A DNA stretch of 64,000 bases from Clostridium estertheticum subsp. estertheticum (GCF_001877035.1 NZ_CP015756.1:3959001-4023000); one strand, 5' to 3'; shown: positions 7,561-16,047, counted from the stretch's first letter. Notes: generated by a model from the sequence alone, not told the origin. Numbers and translations: made by a program.

Positions 7561-9632
7561 AATTTGAACATTTCAAGTTTACCTTGAAGTTCCTCAATTA
7601 ATACTATAAGATTATTAGCATGGTTATTAACTTCTTCTGAGGAAGCAGATTGTTCTTCCATAGAAGCAACTATCTGCTCCGTAGAAGCAGAAGTTTCTTG
7701 TGCAACTTCTGATATACCATCTATCATTGTAACCACATTATCCTTATCTGCAGTGGTTTTCTTTATACCTTGAATTTCTTCCTTAACCTGGGACAATACC
7801 TCATCAATTGAAGAGGTGATCTCTTGCATTGACATATTTATATTTGTTACAGCTTCCTTTTGAATTTGATTAATTCCATTGGTTTTATTCATAAATTCAA
7901 CTGCGGAACTTGTATCAGTTATTATGCTATCAATAATCTCTTTAATATTTAATGACGAATCTTTAGATTTTTCAGCAAGTTCCTTTACTTCCTCTGCAAC
8001 TACTGCAAACCCCTTACCTGCCTCACCTGCTCTTGCAGCCTCAATAGAAGCATTCAATGATAAAAGATTAGTTTGTTCTGAAATATCCGATATAACATTT
8101 GTAACTTCTGCTATATTATTTGATTTTTTATTTAATTCACTAATTATTTCAGAAACCATTCCAAGTGACGTTTCAAGTTTTGCATATGAACCTTCTAGGG
8201 TTCTAACATCATTATTACCTTTACCAATATCATTTGTAGTCTTATTTAGTAAGTTTTCTATTAAACTTGATTTATCACTGATTGTTTCAATTTCATGGCC
8301 AAGACTTACAATAGCAGCAGCTCCATTCTCAATCTGCTCTGTTTGTCCTTGTGTTCCAGAAGATATCTCTCCTATAGACTCTGTTACCTCTCCAATTGCT
8401 AAACTATTTTGTTTTGATATAGTAATCAAACTACTTGCTGTTTCTTGTACTGCTTTAAATTTTTGGTTTAACTCCGAAATTAAAGAATTTAGATTTCTTG
8501 TCATATCATTAAAGTCATTTGATAAATCTTCTAATTCATCGCCCGATCTTATATCTAATAATATTGTCAAATCACCCTTTGCTGTTTTATTAACTACGTC
8601 TTTAATATGTTTAATACCTTTTACCAATTTATCACTTGTTATAGCAGCTAATAGAACTACTATCATCAATGTCACAACTAAAACTATAATACTTAACCTA
8701 ACTAGATAATTTACTTTACTTGTAACTACTGATTCAGGTTTTAATGAAACCACCTTCCAATTTAAACCTTCTATTGTGGAATAAGATGCATCATAATTGG
8801 TCCCTGCTATAGTTGCATCAGTTATTCCTTTCTTATCACTATAAACCTTATCAGCCCAAGAATATTGTTTACTAAAATCCTCTTTATTTGCTACAATATC
8901 TTCAATTCCTTTATCATCATATTTCCCTGAAAAACTTGGAGCTACATTTTTACCCATTTGAGTAAATAGTGAAGAACTTATTAGAGTTCCCTTGTTATCA
9001 AGGAAAATTAATTTATTACTATTTCCTTTTTCAAGAGTTGTCCTAACATCTCCCATTGATGTTAAACTAATATCATATCCCAAAGCTCCTATGAATTTTC
9101 CATTTTGTTTTACAGGATAAGTAATAGAAATCATCATTTCTTTTGTTCCACCTTTATCCTTGTAAACATCAAACCATACTATATCCCCTTTTGCTTTTGT
9201 ATCCTTAAAAGCTTTTAAATCTCTCGCCACGCCTGGATAAGGACTCCAAGGAAATATGTCCATAAATCCTGTTTTAGCACTAATGTAATATGTATCAACA
9301 AGAGATTTATCATTATTTTGTGCATTCTTAAGTAAATTTGTTATCATAACATTTTTATCTTTGCCATTATCCACGGTTCCAATTCCACTTGCAACTTCCT
9401 TAATAGAAGATTCATACTTTGATAAATATGTATCTATATTTTGACCTGAACTTTGTGCAATGCTAGAATTTTGTTCCTCCGTTGAAGTTTTTATTTGTTT
9501 ATATGAATATGTTATAAAAGTTCCTGCAAGTAAACATGAAGCCACTAGCGTTGTTACACTCATTGATAATATAAATTTCTTTTTAATAGACGTTCTTTTT
9601 ACTCTTTTTTCATTCGCTCTTTTTTGTTTCAT
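7554..9632 (-). CDS. Methyl-accepting chemotaxis protein with dCache sensor
   Basis: A 692-residue transmembrane chemoreceptor. Residues 1-20 are strongly basic, followed by membrane segment 1 (about 22-45). A large extracellular double-Cache-type domain (about 50-315) includes WFDVYKDKGG and GALGYDISLTSMG. Membrane segment 2 (VRLSIIVLVVTLMIVVL) is followed by a HAMP linker and the cytoplasmic signalling domain with the hairpin tip [20 protein letters not shown]. It would signal to CheA/CheW, which are not in the window. AGGGGA precedes the ATG at 9632. The ligand is unknown; dCache domains often bind amino acids or other small molecules. Confidence 0.94.
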   Translation of the reverse strand: MKQKRANEKRVKRTSIKKKFILSMSVTTLVASCLLAGTFITYSYKQIKTSTEEQNSSIAQSSGQNIDTYLSKYESSIKEVASGIGTVDNGKDKNVMITNLLKNAQNNDKSLVDTYYISAKTGFMDIFPWSPYPGVARDLKAFKDTKAKGDIVWFDVYKDKGGTKEMMISITYPVKQNGKFIGALGYDISLTSMGDVRTTLEKGNSNKLIFLDNKGTLISSSLFTQMGKNVAPSFSGKYDDKGIEDIVANKEDFSKQYSWADKVYSDKKGITDATIAGTNYDASYSTIEGLNWKVVSLKPESVVTSKVNYLVRLSIIVLVVTLMIVVLLAAITSDKLVKGIKHIKDVVNKTAKGDLTILLDIRSGDELEDLSNDFNDMTRNLNSLISELNQKFKAVQETASSLITISKQNSLAIGEVTESIGEISSGTQGQTEQIENGAAAIVSLGHEIETISDKSSLIENLLNKTTNDIGKGNNDVRTLEGSYAKLETSLGMVSEIISELNKKSNNIAEVTNVISDISEQTNLLSLNASIEAARAGEAGKGFAVVAEEVKELAEKSKDSSLNIKEIIDSIITDTSSAVEFMNKTNGINQIQKEAVTNINMSMQEITSSIDEVLSQVKEEIQGIKKTTADKDNVVTMIDGISEVAQETSASTEQIVASMEEQSASSEEVNNHANNLIVLIEELQGKLEMFKFE

Positions 9633-9901
9633 AAATCTTAGTCCCCTATAATTCTGGGCTATGTTTAAAATAATATTGATAATATCAAAATTTCCTCATT
9701 AATTTCTTAATCTATTATAATTACAGGATTGTAAGCATATACCATAATATTCAGCTTAAACATAGCCTGATTATTTTATGTTTCAAACATTTTATCCAAT
9801 TATTACATTCAGTCCCTCATTGAATATATATCCATCTTAATCAGCATATGTTATTATTTATTAATTTTACTAATATTTTTAACCATTGTCAAATTTTTAT
9901 C
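9633..9901. other. Chemoreceptor upstream region with a distant inverted repeat
   Basis: GGCTATGTTTAA (9657-9668) and TTAAACATAGCC (9756-9767) are exact reverse complements 87 bases apart. They could form a stem in the receptor's 5' untranslated RNA. I see no known riboswitch core here and nothing else beyond AT-rich promoter-like sequence. Confidence 0.35.
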
Positions 9902-9945
9902 AAAAAAAGAGGTACAAATTTCCATAAGAAACTTGTACTTCTCTT
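9902..9945 (-). terminator. Terminator of the 123-aa membrane protein gene
   Basis: On the minus strand a stem AGAAGTACAAGTTTC / GAAATTTGTACCTCT is followed by a run of seven T. It lies directly after the stop at 9948. Confidence 0.8.
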
Positions 9946-9947
9946 TA

Positions 9948-10319
9948 TTACTTTTTATTATTCTTAACTCTGTTTGGTTTAGCTTTAGGCCTCATAACTA
10001 TATCATTTTTTTTATCTTTTTTATAACCAGTATTATTATACTTTGATCTAGAAATATTTCTTCTTTTCATAAATCCTGATAAATCCATAAACCATAAAGC
10101 AAAAATAACAAATACCCCTGGTATTACATATCTAGATACAAGGGTCGGCATAGTTGGCCACATAAATACAGGTGCTATAAAAAATACTATAGCTATTGTA
10201 AGCACTGCCCACTTATTAATTTTTATTTTACTAAGTAAAAAAGTTTTTAAAACATAATATATTATAAAAACAACAATTGTAAATGCTATCATACCGAGTA
10301 TTTGCATGGCTATATCCAT
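9948..10319 (-). CDS. Hypothetical membrane protein (123 aa)
   Basis: Three hydrophobic segments fill the first two thirds: IAFTIVVFIIYYVL, WAVLTIAIVFFIAPV, then VIPGVFVIFALWFM. A strongly basic, Asn/Lys-rich cytoplasmic tail follows (KKDKKNDIVMRPKAK). I recognise no named family. AAGGTGGG precedes the ATG and a clear terminator follows, so it is probably transcribed alone. The structured RNA locus at 10467-10716 is on the opposite strand and its promoter reads away from this gene. Function unknown. Confidence 0.7.
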   Translation of the reverse strand: MDIAMQILGMIAFTIVVFIIYYVLKTFLLSKIKINKWAVLTIAIVFFIAPVFMWPTMPTLVSRYVIPGVFVIFALWFMDLSGFMKRRNISRSKYNNTGYKKDKKNDIVMRPKAKPNRVKNNKK

Positions 10320-10431
10320 ATTTATCCCACCTTTTCTACAAATGAATGTATATTATACATTATCAAACATTTTCTACAATATATCAATAGTTTATGCATT
10401 AATTTATATAATTATATTTGTAAAATTATGT

Positions 10432-10460
10432 TTGTATTAAAAATAAATTTATGCTAAAAT
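10432..10460 (+). promoter_or_regulatory. Strong extended -10 promoter of the RNA/pan region
   Basis: A -35 box TTGTAT (10432-10437), a 17-base spacer and a -10 box TAAAAT (10455-10460) preceded by TG-N. The predicted start, about 7 bases downstream, coincides with the GGGTA that opens the RNA stem at 10467. Confidence 0.7.
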
Positions 10461-10466
10461 ATTTTT

Positions 10467-10716
10467 GGGTAGTATCGATTGCGAACTGCACTTTATTGTT
10501 TAACATAAAAAAATCATTAAATAATCTGCTCATATCATTATGAATGAGACGGCGCTAAATGAGTATCACCACTCTCAGTTACCATGAGATGTTTTTCTAG
10601 ATTTACTAATTCGAAATATTTCATACTAGTGGTTGCAGCTCCTAAGCGAGTGACTTAACCTCTGGTTTTCTTTTAAATATAAACAATTCAGATGCAATCG
10701 CATACTTAATTTACCC
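10467..10716 (+). ncRNA. Candidate structured RNA or leader (~250 nt) upstream of panB
   Basis: The two ends pair: GGGTA (10467-10471) with TACCC (10712-10716), GTAT (10472-10475) with ATAC (10702-10705), and CGATTGC (10476-10482) with GCAATCG (10694-10700). Inside are several hairpins, for example TCTCA-loop-TGAGA around 10575-10595 and nested GGTT/AACC and GCTC/GAGT near 10632-10665. A strong promoter starts exactly at the 5' strand of the closing stem. No open reading frame fits. I see no T-box, cobalamin, lysine or c-di-GMP consensus. It may be a riboswitch or leader for panBCD (panB starts 111 bases later with no terminator between), or a stand-alone RNA of the 6S or raiA kind. The class is undetermined. 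Confidence 0.6.
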
Positions 10717-10827
10717 TATTTAATTTTACGCAACCCTTGTTTTTCTATATAAGGGACATTCAAGTAAATAACCAAAAATCATAAATATTAATTCAAACAA
10801 TATTTAAAAATGTAGGAGGATTGAAAA

Positions 10828-11655
10828 TTGAAAAATTCTGTTTCTACCTTTATATCTGCAAAAAAAGCAGGTACTAAATTAACAATGCTTACAGCTTACG
10901 ATTATTCAATGGCTAAAATTATTGATGAATGTGGCGTTAATGGTATTTTAGTAGGAGATTCATTAGGCATGGTTTGCCTTGGGTACAAAGACACCTTAAG
11001 TGTCACTATGGATGATATGCTTCATCATACTAAAGCTGTTGTTCGCGGCACTAAAAATGCTCTTGTAGTAGGAGACATGCCTTTTATGTCTTATCAAAGC
11101 TCATTATGTGATGCAGTTAAAAACGCAGGGCGTTTTTTACAAGAAGCGGGAGCATCGGCTATAAAACTGGAAGGCGGAGCTGTAGTTTGTCCTCAGATTA
11201 AAGCGATAGTTGCTGCTCAAATACCTGTTATGGGTCACATTGGGCTAACTCCTCAATCTGTTAATATGTTTGGAGGCTTTAAAGTCCAAGGAAATAATAG
11301 CATAGACGCTAAAAAACTTATTGAAGATGCCAAAAAAATAGAAGATGCAGGTGTATTTGCTATTACACTTGAATGTATACCTGCAAAACTTGCAGAGCTT
11401 ATATCAAAGGAAGTAACTATACCAACTATTGGTATAGGTGCTGGTGGTGGCTGTGACGGTCAAATTTTAGTATACCAAGATATGCTAAATATGTTTGAGG
11501 ATTTTAAACCAAAGTTTGTAAAACGTTTTGCAAATGTAGGTGACCTAATGAGATCTGGATTTAAATCATATATTAAAGAAGTAACCGAAGGAACTTTTCC
11601 ATCCAGTGAACACTGTTTTAAAATAAATGATGAAATTTTAAAAAGTTTATATTAA
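10828..11655 (+). CDS. panB: 3-methyl-2-oxobutanoate hydroxymethyltransferase
   Basis: First committed step of pantothenate synthesis: transfers a hydroxymethyl group from 5,10-methylene-THF to 2-oxoisovalerate, giving ketopantoate. The 275 residues show the TIM-barrel marks [11 protein letters not shown], the metal-site segment [17 protein letters not shown] and the active-site ECIPAKLAE region. It starts with TTG (10828) behind a perfect AGGAGGA site; no ATG is nearby. It opens the panB-panC-panD cluster, 64 bp before the panC start, and lies downstream of the structured RNA candidate. Confidence 0.97.
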   Translation: MKNSVSTFISAKKAGTKLTMLTAYDYSMAKIIDECGVNGILVGDSLGMVCLGYKDTLSVTMDDMLHHTKAVVRGTKNALVVGDMPFMSYQSSLCDAVKNAGRFLQEAGASAIKLEGGAVVCPQIKAIVAAQIPVMGHIGLTPQSVNMFGGFKVQGNNSIDAKKLIEDAKKIEDAGVFAITLECIPAKLAELISKEVTIPTIGIGAGGGCDGQILVYQDMLNMFEDFKPKFVKRFANVGDLMRSGFKSYIKEVTEGTFPSSEHCFKINDEILKSLY

Positions 11656-11666
11656 ATTTATTTAAG

Positions 11667-11718
11667 AAAGGAAGTGTAATTGGCATTAATAACACTATGG
11701 TACTAATGCCTCTAGCAA
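11667..11718 (+). promoter_or_regulatory. panC leader: ribosome site, 8-codon ORF and hairpin
   Basis: A good site GAAAGGAAGTG ends at 11676, 42 bases before the panC ATG. It is correctly spaced instead for a TTG at 11680 that opens an 8-codon frame (MALITLWY, stop 11704-11706). GGCATTA (11682-11688) pairs with TAATGCC (11704-11710), so the leader codons span the hairpin. Directly before panC there is no ribosome binding site. This suggests translational coupling or a folded spacer. Confidence 0.45.
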
Positions 11719-12564
11719 ATGAATACTGTAAAAACTATTAACGAAGTTCGTAATCAAGTCAAAGTTTGGAAAAAAGAAGGTTATAGCATTGCCTTAGTTC
11801 CTACTATGGGATCTTTACACGCGGGCCACGCAAGTTTAATAAGCCGCGCTGCAAAAGAAAATGAGAAAGTTGTGGTAAGTATTTTTGTAAATCCAATACA
11901 ATTTGGTCCTAGTGAAGATCTAGATTCTTACCCAAGAGATCTAAATAAGGATGAAATTGTATGTGAGGGTGCTGGAGCTGATTTAATATTTGCACCAAAA
12001 GCCACAGAAATGTATTATAAGGATATAGAAGCAAGTGTGAGTGTTAAAGAACTTGCAGCAGGGCTTTGCGGTGCTAAAAGGCCAAATCATTTCGCTGGAG
12101 TATGTACTGTAGTTTCAAAACTCTTTAATATAATTCCTGCAGACAAAGCTTATTTTGGGCAAAAAGATGCTCAGCAGTTAGCTATAATAAAAAGAATGGT
12201 TAGAGACTTAAATTTTGATATAGAAATTATTGGTTGCCCTATTATACGTGAAAAAGATGGACTTGCAAAAAGCTCACGTAATGTTTATCTATCACCAGAA
12301 GAAAGACAAGCAGCCTTAATTCTAAATAAAAGCTTAACTAAATGTAGAGAAGCCTTGTCAAATGGTGAACGGTCAACAAATCTTTTAAAAGAAATTATAA
12401 AAGCGCAAATTCAAACTGAGACTTTGGCAAGGATTGATTATATTGAAATTGTAGATGCTTTGTCCCTCGATGCTATAGACTTTGCAAACAAACCTATTCT
12501 TGTTGCCATAGCTATATATATTGGCAAAACAAGATTAATAGATAATTTTATATATGAAGCTTAA
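11719..12564 (+). CDS. panC: Pantothenate synthetase (pantoate-beta-alanine ligase)
   Basis: ATP-dependent joining of pantoate and beta-alanine. The 281 residues show the nucleotidyl-transferase marks: LVPTMGSLHAGH (HIGH-type), FVNPIQFGPSEDLDSYPRD, RPNHFAGVCTVVSKLF, AYFGQKDAQQL and the KSSRN loop. The start matches the family N-terminus, yet the ATG has no adjacent ribosome binding site; the nearest lies before an upstream 8-codon frame and a hairpin. It is followed by panD in the same direction. The enzyme call is certain; how translation begins is not. Confidence 0.97.
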   Translation: MNTVKTINEVRNQVKVWKKEGYSIALVPTMGSLHAGHASLISRAAKENEKVVVSIFVNPIQFGPSEDLDSYPRDLNKDEIVCEGAGADLIFAPKATEMYYKDIEASVSVKELAAGLCGAKRPNHFAGVCTVVSKLFNIIPADKAYFGQKDAQQLAIIKRMVRDLNFDIEIIGCPIIREKDGLAKSSRNVYLSPEERQAALILNKSLTKCREALSNGERSTNLLKEIIKAQIQTETLARIDYIEIVDALSLDAIDFANKPILVAIAIYIGKTRLIDNFIYEA

Positions 12565-12615
12565 CTTATTAATTAATAATTATTAACTACCAAATAGAAC
12601 TACAGGAGGATTAAT

Positions 12616-12999
12616 ATGATATTAACTATGTTAAAATCTAAAATACACAGAGCCGTAATCACGCAGGCTAAATTAAATTATGTAGGAAGTATAACAATAG
12701 ACAAATTACTAATGGAAAAATCTAATATTCTAGAATATGAAAAAGTTCAAATCGTAGACATTGATAATGGTAATAGATTTGAGACTTATGTTATCGCAGG
12801 GGATGCAGGTAGTGGAGTTATGTGCATAAATGGAGCTGCCGCTAGATGTGTCCAACCTGGAGATAAAATAATAATTATGACTTTTTGCCAAATAAATGAA
12901 GAAGAAGCAAAAATAATTAAACCTACAGTAGTATTCGTTGATGAAACAAATGCTGTAGTCGAAATAGCTCACTATGAGAAACATGGTCAAATAAAATAA
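12616..12999 (+). CDS. panD: Aspartate 1-decarboxylase proenzyme
   Basis: Makes beta-alanine, the PanC substrate, from aspartate. The 127 residues contain the self-cleavage site Gly-Ser in YVGSITID (Ser25 becomes the pyruvoyl group), the [10 protein letters not shown] segment and NGAAAR. The length matches the family. AGGAGGA precedes the ATG. Together with panB and panC it completes the pathway branch from 2-oxoisovalerate and aspartate to pantothenate, apart from ketopantoate reductase, which is not in the window. Confidence 0.97.
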   Translation: MILTMLKSKIHRAVITQAKLNYVGSITIDKLLMEKSNILEYEKVQIVDIDNGNRFETYVIAGDAGSGVMCINGAAARCVQPGDKIIIMTFCQINEEEAKIIKPTVVFVDETNAVVEIAHYEKHGQIK

Positions 13000-13080
13000 T
13001 TTTTTTTTAATAATGTAATAATTTTTGAGTAATTGTAAACAATAATATCACAATACTTTATTAAAGAGGAGATGTTTACA

Positions 13081-13302
13081 ATGAAAGCACTAGATGGTAC
13101 TGCACTAGTATTAGTTATTATAGGAGCTATAAATTGGGGATTAATTGGATTCTTCCGATTTGACCTAGTATCCAGCTTATTCGGTACTGGCTCGGCCTTA
13201 ACAAGAATTATTTTCGCTCTAGTAGGTTTATGTGGCCTATATGCTTTATCTTTCCTCGGAAGAGACAGAGATAGTGACAGAGACAGGACTGAAGTTAAAT
13301 AA
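13081..13302 (+). CDS. DUF378 (YuzA-like) small membrane protein
   Basis: A 73-residue protein matching DUF378: ALDGTALVLVIIGAINWGL, then GFFRFDLVSSLFG, then a second helix IIFALVGLCGLYAL, ending in a charged tail (RDRDSDRDR). Two membrane segments. An ATG at 13072 is also in frame, but the AGAGGAGA site lies directly against it and fits the ATG at 13081. Its function in any organism is not established. It has its own ribosome site 80 bp after panD and ends at a hairpin terminator. Confidence 0.88.
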   Translation: MKALDGTALVLVIIGAINWGLIGFFRFDLVSSLFGTGSALTRIIFALVGLCGLYALSFLGRDRDSDRDRTEVK

Positions 13303-13328
13303 TTTCTAAATAAATATATTAAAAATTT

Positions 13329-13361
13329 AAAAGAAGCCGAATTTAAAATTCGACTTCTTTT
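13329..13361. terminator. Bidirectional terminator
   Basis: AAAAGAAGCCGAATTT pairs with AAATTCGACTTCTTTT, with A/T runs on both sides. It serves the DUF378 gene and overlaps the last codons of the convergent coiled-coil gene. Confidence 0.8.
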
Positions 13362-13807
13362 ATATTCAAATTAAATCTTAACTGTACCAAAGCCAACCTA
13401 TCTCTAACTCTTATTACAATTAAACTTTGTGATTGTTTTTTATTTACATCTTGTATAATCTTAGAATACTTATTATTTAACATCATTATAAAACCCCCGG
13501 CTTTAGATTGAATTTCATATCCATTAGATTTTTTTATTATAATCAAATTTTCCCATTGATGAGGAATATAATTTGTAAACTTCATTTCAAAAATCATTCC
13601 TTGTTGCTCGAGTAGTCTCAGTAAACTATTATAATGATCATTTAGCATATTATTTGTAAACTTTAACCCTCCGCTAACACTATTACTATGTTCTAAGAGC
13701 TTGCTTTGATCGATTAATTGTAGTTCATATTGTTTTTTTATATTGTCTAACTTCTTTATTTTACGATTCACATTCTCTAAGTAATGATTATTATTATCTT
13801 TATCCAT
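13343..13807 (-). CDS. Hypothetical protein with N-terminal coiled coil (154 aa)
   Basis: Soluble, without signal peptide or membrane segment. Residues 5-45 are a heptad-like coil (NVNRKIKKLDNIKKQYELQL). The C-terminal 90 residues alternate hydrophobic and polar residues like a compact beta domain (NLIIIKKSNGYEIQSKAGG, SLIVIRVRDRLALVQLRF). An upstream ATG at 13828 lacks a ribosome site; GGCAAGG fits the ATG at 13807. It diverges from another small coiled-coil gene at 13867 across 59 bp, which hints at shared control. No family recognised. Confidence 0.65.
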   Translation of the reverse strand: MDKDNNNHYLENVNRKIKKLDNIKKQYELQLIDQSKLLEHSNSVSGGLKFTNNMLNDHYNSLLRLLEQQGMIFEMKFTNYIPHQWENLIIIKKSNGYEIQSKAGGFIMMLNNKYSKIIQDVNKKQSQSLIVIRVRDRLALVQLRFNLNIKEVEF

Positions 13808-13866
13808 AATTATTACCTTGCCTTTCATAGTATTCTTTATGTAGAATGTAGTTGAGGTGATTATAC

Positions 13867-14175
13867 ATGAATAAATTTATAGACTTGATTATTTCCACAT
13901 TAGAATATATACGTAAAAATAGTAAATTATATATTACATCATTTTTTAATAAAACATACTTCTTAATCGATAAAAATTTTACTTTAAATAAAATTTACAA
14001 ACCAATTCTAAAAGAAAAAACTGATACAAACAAAAGATTACAAGGAGCGATAAACACTGTAAATAGTAAAAATAAAGAAGTTGAAAAAGCAATATTAAAT
14101 TATAAAAATCAAAATACCTTACTACAAGAAAAAATATCTATAATTGAAGATCTAATAACAAAAAGGTATGATTAA
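13867..14175 (+). CDS. Hypothetical coiled-coil protein (102 aa)
   Basis: Residues 1-45 are amphipathic and rich in Ile, Phe, Lys and Tyr without a true membrane helix. Residues 50-100 form a predicted coil (ILKEKTDTNKRLQGAINTV, VEKAILNYKNQNTLLQEKIS). A GAGGTGAT site lies 6 bases before the ATG. It is divergent from the other coil protein at 13343-13807; the two could be interacting partners, but that is only suggested by position. No family recognised. Confidence 0.65.
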   Translation: MNKFIDLIISTLEYIRKNSKLYITSFFNKTYFLIDKNFTLNKIYKPILKEKTDTNKRLQGAINTVNSKNKEVEKAILNYKNQNTLLQEKISIIEDLITKRYD

Positions 14176-14184
14176 TTATAATAT

Positions 14185-14226
14185 AAATTAAAAGAAAGAG
14201 CTGCGCAGGAAATGACTTGCAGCTCT
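14185..14226 (-). terminator. Terminator downstream of plsC
   Basis: AGAGCTGC (14197-14204) pairs with GCAGCTCT (14219-14226). On the minus strand the stem is followed by TTTCTTTT. The right arm is part of the tandem repeat at 14212-14255. Confidence 0.6.
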
Positions 14227-14255
14227 GAAAGAGATGACTCGCAGCTCTGAAAGAG
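14212..14255. repeat. Two tandem 22-bp units
   Basis: ATGACTTGCAGCTCTGAAAG-AG at 14212-14233 is repeated at 14234-14255 with a single T-to-C change. The duplication provides two possible right arms for the terminator hairpin. Confidence 0.9.
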
Positions 14256-14259
14256 ATTA

Positions 14260-14994
14260 TTAACCAATTTTTTTCTCGTTTTCCTTGTTCAAATTGTTTT
14301 GAATTATGTTTTGTATTACATCCGATATATTTGCTTTTTCTTCCTTTGACATATCATCAAGATATATAGGTTTACCAAAGATAAGCTTAGCATTTGCCCT
14401 TTTAATTTTGCCATTATTACCTTCCAAGGCCGTATAAGTATCATACAATGTTATAGGAACAATAGGGACTCCTGCTTTTATTGCAAGCCTCATACTACCC
14501 TTCTTAAATTCTCCCATAGTGTTACTTCTACTTCTAGTTCCTTCTGGAAAAATGAGCATTGAATATCCATTTTTTAAGTATTCAACACCTTCTGCAATAT
14601 CCTTAAGTGCCTGTCTTGGGTTTTCTCTATCCATAAACACACAATGTATTTGTTTCATCCAATAACTCATTATTGGTATCTTGATCATACTTTTTTTAGC
14701 AACAGCTCCCGTAATATTATTCATATTAGATAATATTACGGGTATATCAAGATCACTTTGGTGATTTCCAACAAAAAGGCAAGCCTCCTTTGGTATATTT
14801 TCTCTTCCACTAACTGTCAAATTCAAATTTGCGGCCTTTAGTATAAATTTAGCCCAATTCGTAGCCACCTTAAATAGGTATACCTCTGCTTCTTTTATAG
14901 ATTTTTGCCTTTTGATTCTGTTTAATTTGGGTTTCTTCATGCTTATCCAAATCAAATTAATAATAAAAAGCATATAAAAATATATAGTTCTCAT
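14260..14994 (-). CDS. plsC: 1-acyl-sn-glycerol-3-phosphate acyltransferase
   Basis: Adds the second acyl chain to lysophosphatidic acid at the membrane, giving phosphatidic acid for phospholipid synthesis. The 244 residues start with one membrane anchor (YFYMLFIINLIWIS). They carry the acyltransferase motif I NHQSDLD (HX4D) and motif III FPEGTRSR, with VPIVPI as motif IV. The length is usual for the family. AAAGGAAC precedes the ATG. A 23-bp tandem duplication lies immediately upstream (15009-15054) and a hairpin terminator downstream. Confidence 0.94.
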   Translation of the reverse strand: MRTIYFYMLFIINLIWISMKKPKLNRIKRQKSIKEAEVYLFKVATNWAKFILKAANLNLTVSGRENIPKEACLFVGNHQSDLDIPVILSNMNNITGAVAKKSMIKIPIMSYWMKQIHCVFMDRENPRQALKDIAEGVEYLKNGYSMLIFPEGTRSRSNTMGEFKKGSMRLAIKAGVPIVPITLYDTYTALEGNNGKIKRANAKLIFGKPIYLDDMSKEEKANISDVIQNIIQNNLNKENEKKIG

Positions 14995-15008
14995 ATATCT
15001 GTTCCTTT

Positions 15009-15054
15009 CATTCTTTAATTTAATTACATATCATTCTTTAATTTAATTACATAT
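15009..15054. repeat. Two tandem 23-bp units upstream of plsC
   Basis: CATTCTTTAATTTAATTACA-TAT occurs at 15009-15031 and again, identically, at 15032-15054. It falls in the plsC promoter region and may double a promoter or binding element. Confidence 0.9.
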
Positions 15055-15168
15055 ATAATTATACTAGTTAATAAGTTTTATTTCAAATTTCTCGTAAATA
15101 TTGATATTTATTTATACATTTGGGCAACATCATTTATATAAATAAATATTATGTAGGAGATTACCTTT

Positions 15169-16038
15169 ATGCCAAAAAAAACCTGGTTAAAATATACACT
15201 TATTTGTGTTTCACTTATTTTTGTAATTGTATGTACAACTATAAGCTACAAATCTACTATAAAAACTAGCTTAGATTTAGAAAACAATATGGTAACTCAT
15301 TTTATTGACGTTGGCCAAGGTGATTGCGCACTTATTCAAGTGAATAATAAAAATTTACTAATTGATAGTGGTACAAGTGATTCAAAACAAAAATTAATTA
15401 GGTATTTGAAAAAAAACAATATCACAAAACTAGATTATATAGTTGCAACCCATCCCCATGAAGATCATATAGGTGGAATGGCTAGTGTTATTAAAAACTT
15501 TGAAGTTGGCGAATTTTATGCACCCAAAGCAATAAGTTCAACTCAAACATTTAATGATATGATTGACGCACTTCGGTCTAAAAATCTAAAAATAAAAATA
15601 GCTACTCCTAATATATCTTTAAATTTAGGTCCTAATGCCACTTGTATTATGTTATCCCCAAATAAAACCACCTACGATAATCTAAATAATTACTCTTGCA
15701 CTCTAAAGATATCATACAAAAATTCAACTTATTTATTTACAGGCGATATAGAAACTCAAGCTGAGCAGGAGTTAATAGCTAATGGGTATGATCTATCAGC
15801 TCAGGTACTTAAAGTTGCACATCACGGTAGTAAAACATCTTCTTCAAAGGAATTTTTAGCTAAAGTATCTCCAAAGATTGCTGTAATAAGCTGTGGCATA
15901 GACAATGATTACGGTCATCCAAATAGAGAAACCTTAGATAGACTTAAAAGACTAAACACTATTGTCTATAGAACTGACCTAGATAAAACTATTGTACTTA
16001 TAAGTGATGGGTCAAAGATAAAAAAGCTAGATAACTAG
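15169..16038 (+). CDS. ComEC-like metallo-beta-lactamase-fold hydrolase
   Basis: A 289-residue protein corresponding to the soluble MBL domain of ComEC/Rec2 without its competence channel. One N-terminal membrane anchor (about 8-25) implies an extracellular or membrane-bound position. Metal-site motifs are THPHEDHIGG (HxHxDH), FTGDIE and VAHHGSKTSS; FIDVGQGDCALI is the family's opening strand. Such stand-alone proteins are thought to act on nucleic acids or other phosphodiesters, but the substrate is unproven. AGGAGA precedes the ATG and the terminator overlaps the stop codon. Confidence 0.9.
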   Translation: MPKKTWLKYTLICVSLIFVIVCTTISYKSTIKTSLDLENNMVTHFIDVGQGDCALIQVNNKNLLIDSGTSDSKQKLIRYLKKNNITKLDYIVATHPHEDHIGGMASVIKNFEVGEFYAPKAISSTQTFNDMIDALRSKNLKIKIATPNISLNLGPNATCIMLSPNKTTYDNLNNYSCTLKISYKNSTYLFTGDIETQAEQELIANGYDLSAQVLKVAHHGSKTSSSKEFLAKVSPKIAVISCGIDNDYGHPNRETLDRLKRLNTIVYRTDLDKTIVLISDGSKIKKLDN

Positions 16039-16047
16039 CTTTTTTAT
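16021..16047 (+). terminator. Terminator overlapping the MBL gene stop
   Basis: AAAAAGCTAG, a four-base loop, then CTAGCTTTTTT. The stop TAG (16036-16038) lies within the stem. Confidence 0.85.

Noticed and set aside
7879-8709. Long rightward open frame (276 codons) inside the first chemoreceptor
   Set aside because: Exactly antisense to the conserved signalling domain; Ser/Leu-rich low-complexity translation and no ribosome site.
10467-10716. T-box, lysine, cobalamin or cyclic-di-GMP riboswitch upstream of panB
   Set aside because: I looked for the conserved cores of these classes and could not find them, so the RNA is left unclassified.
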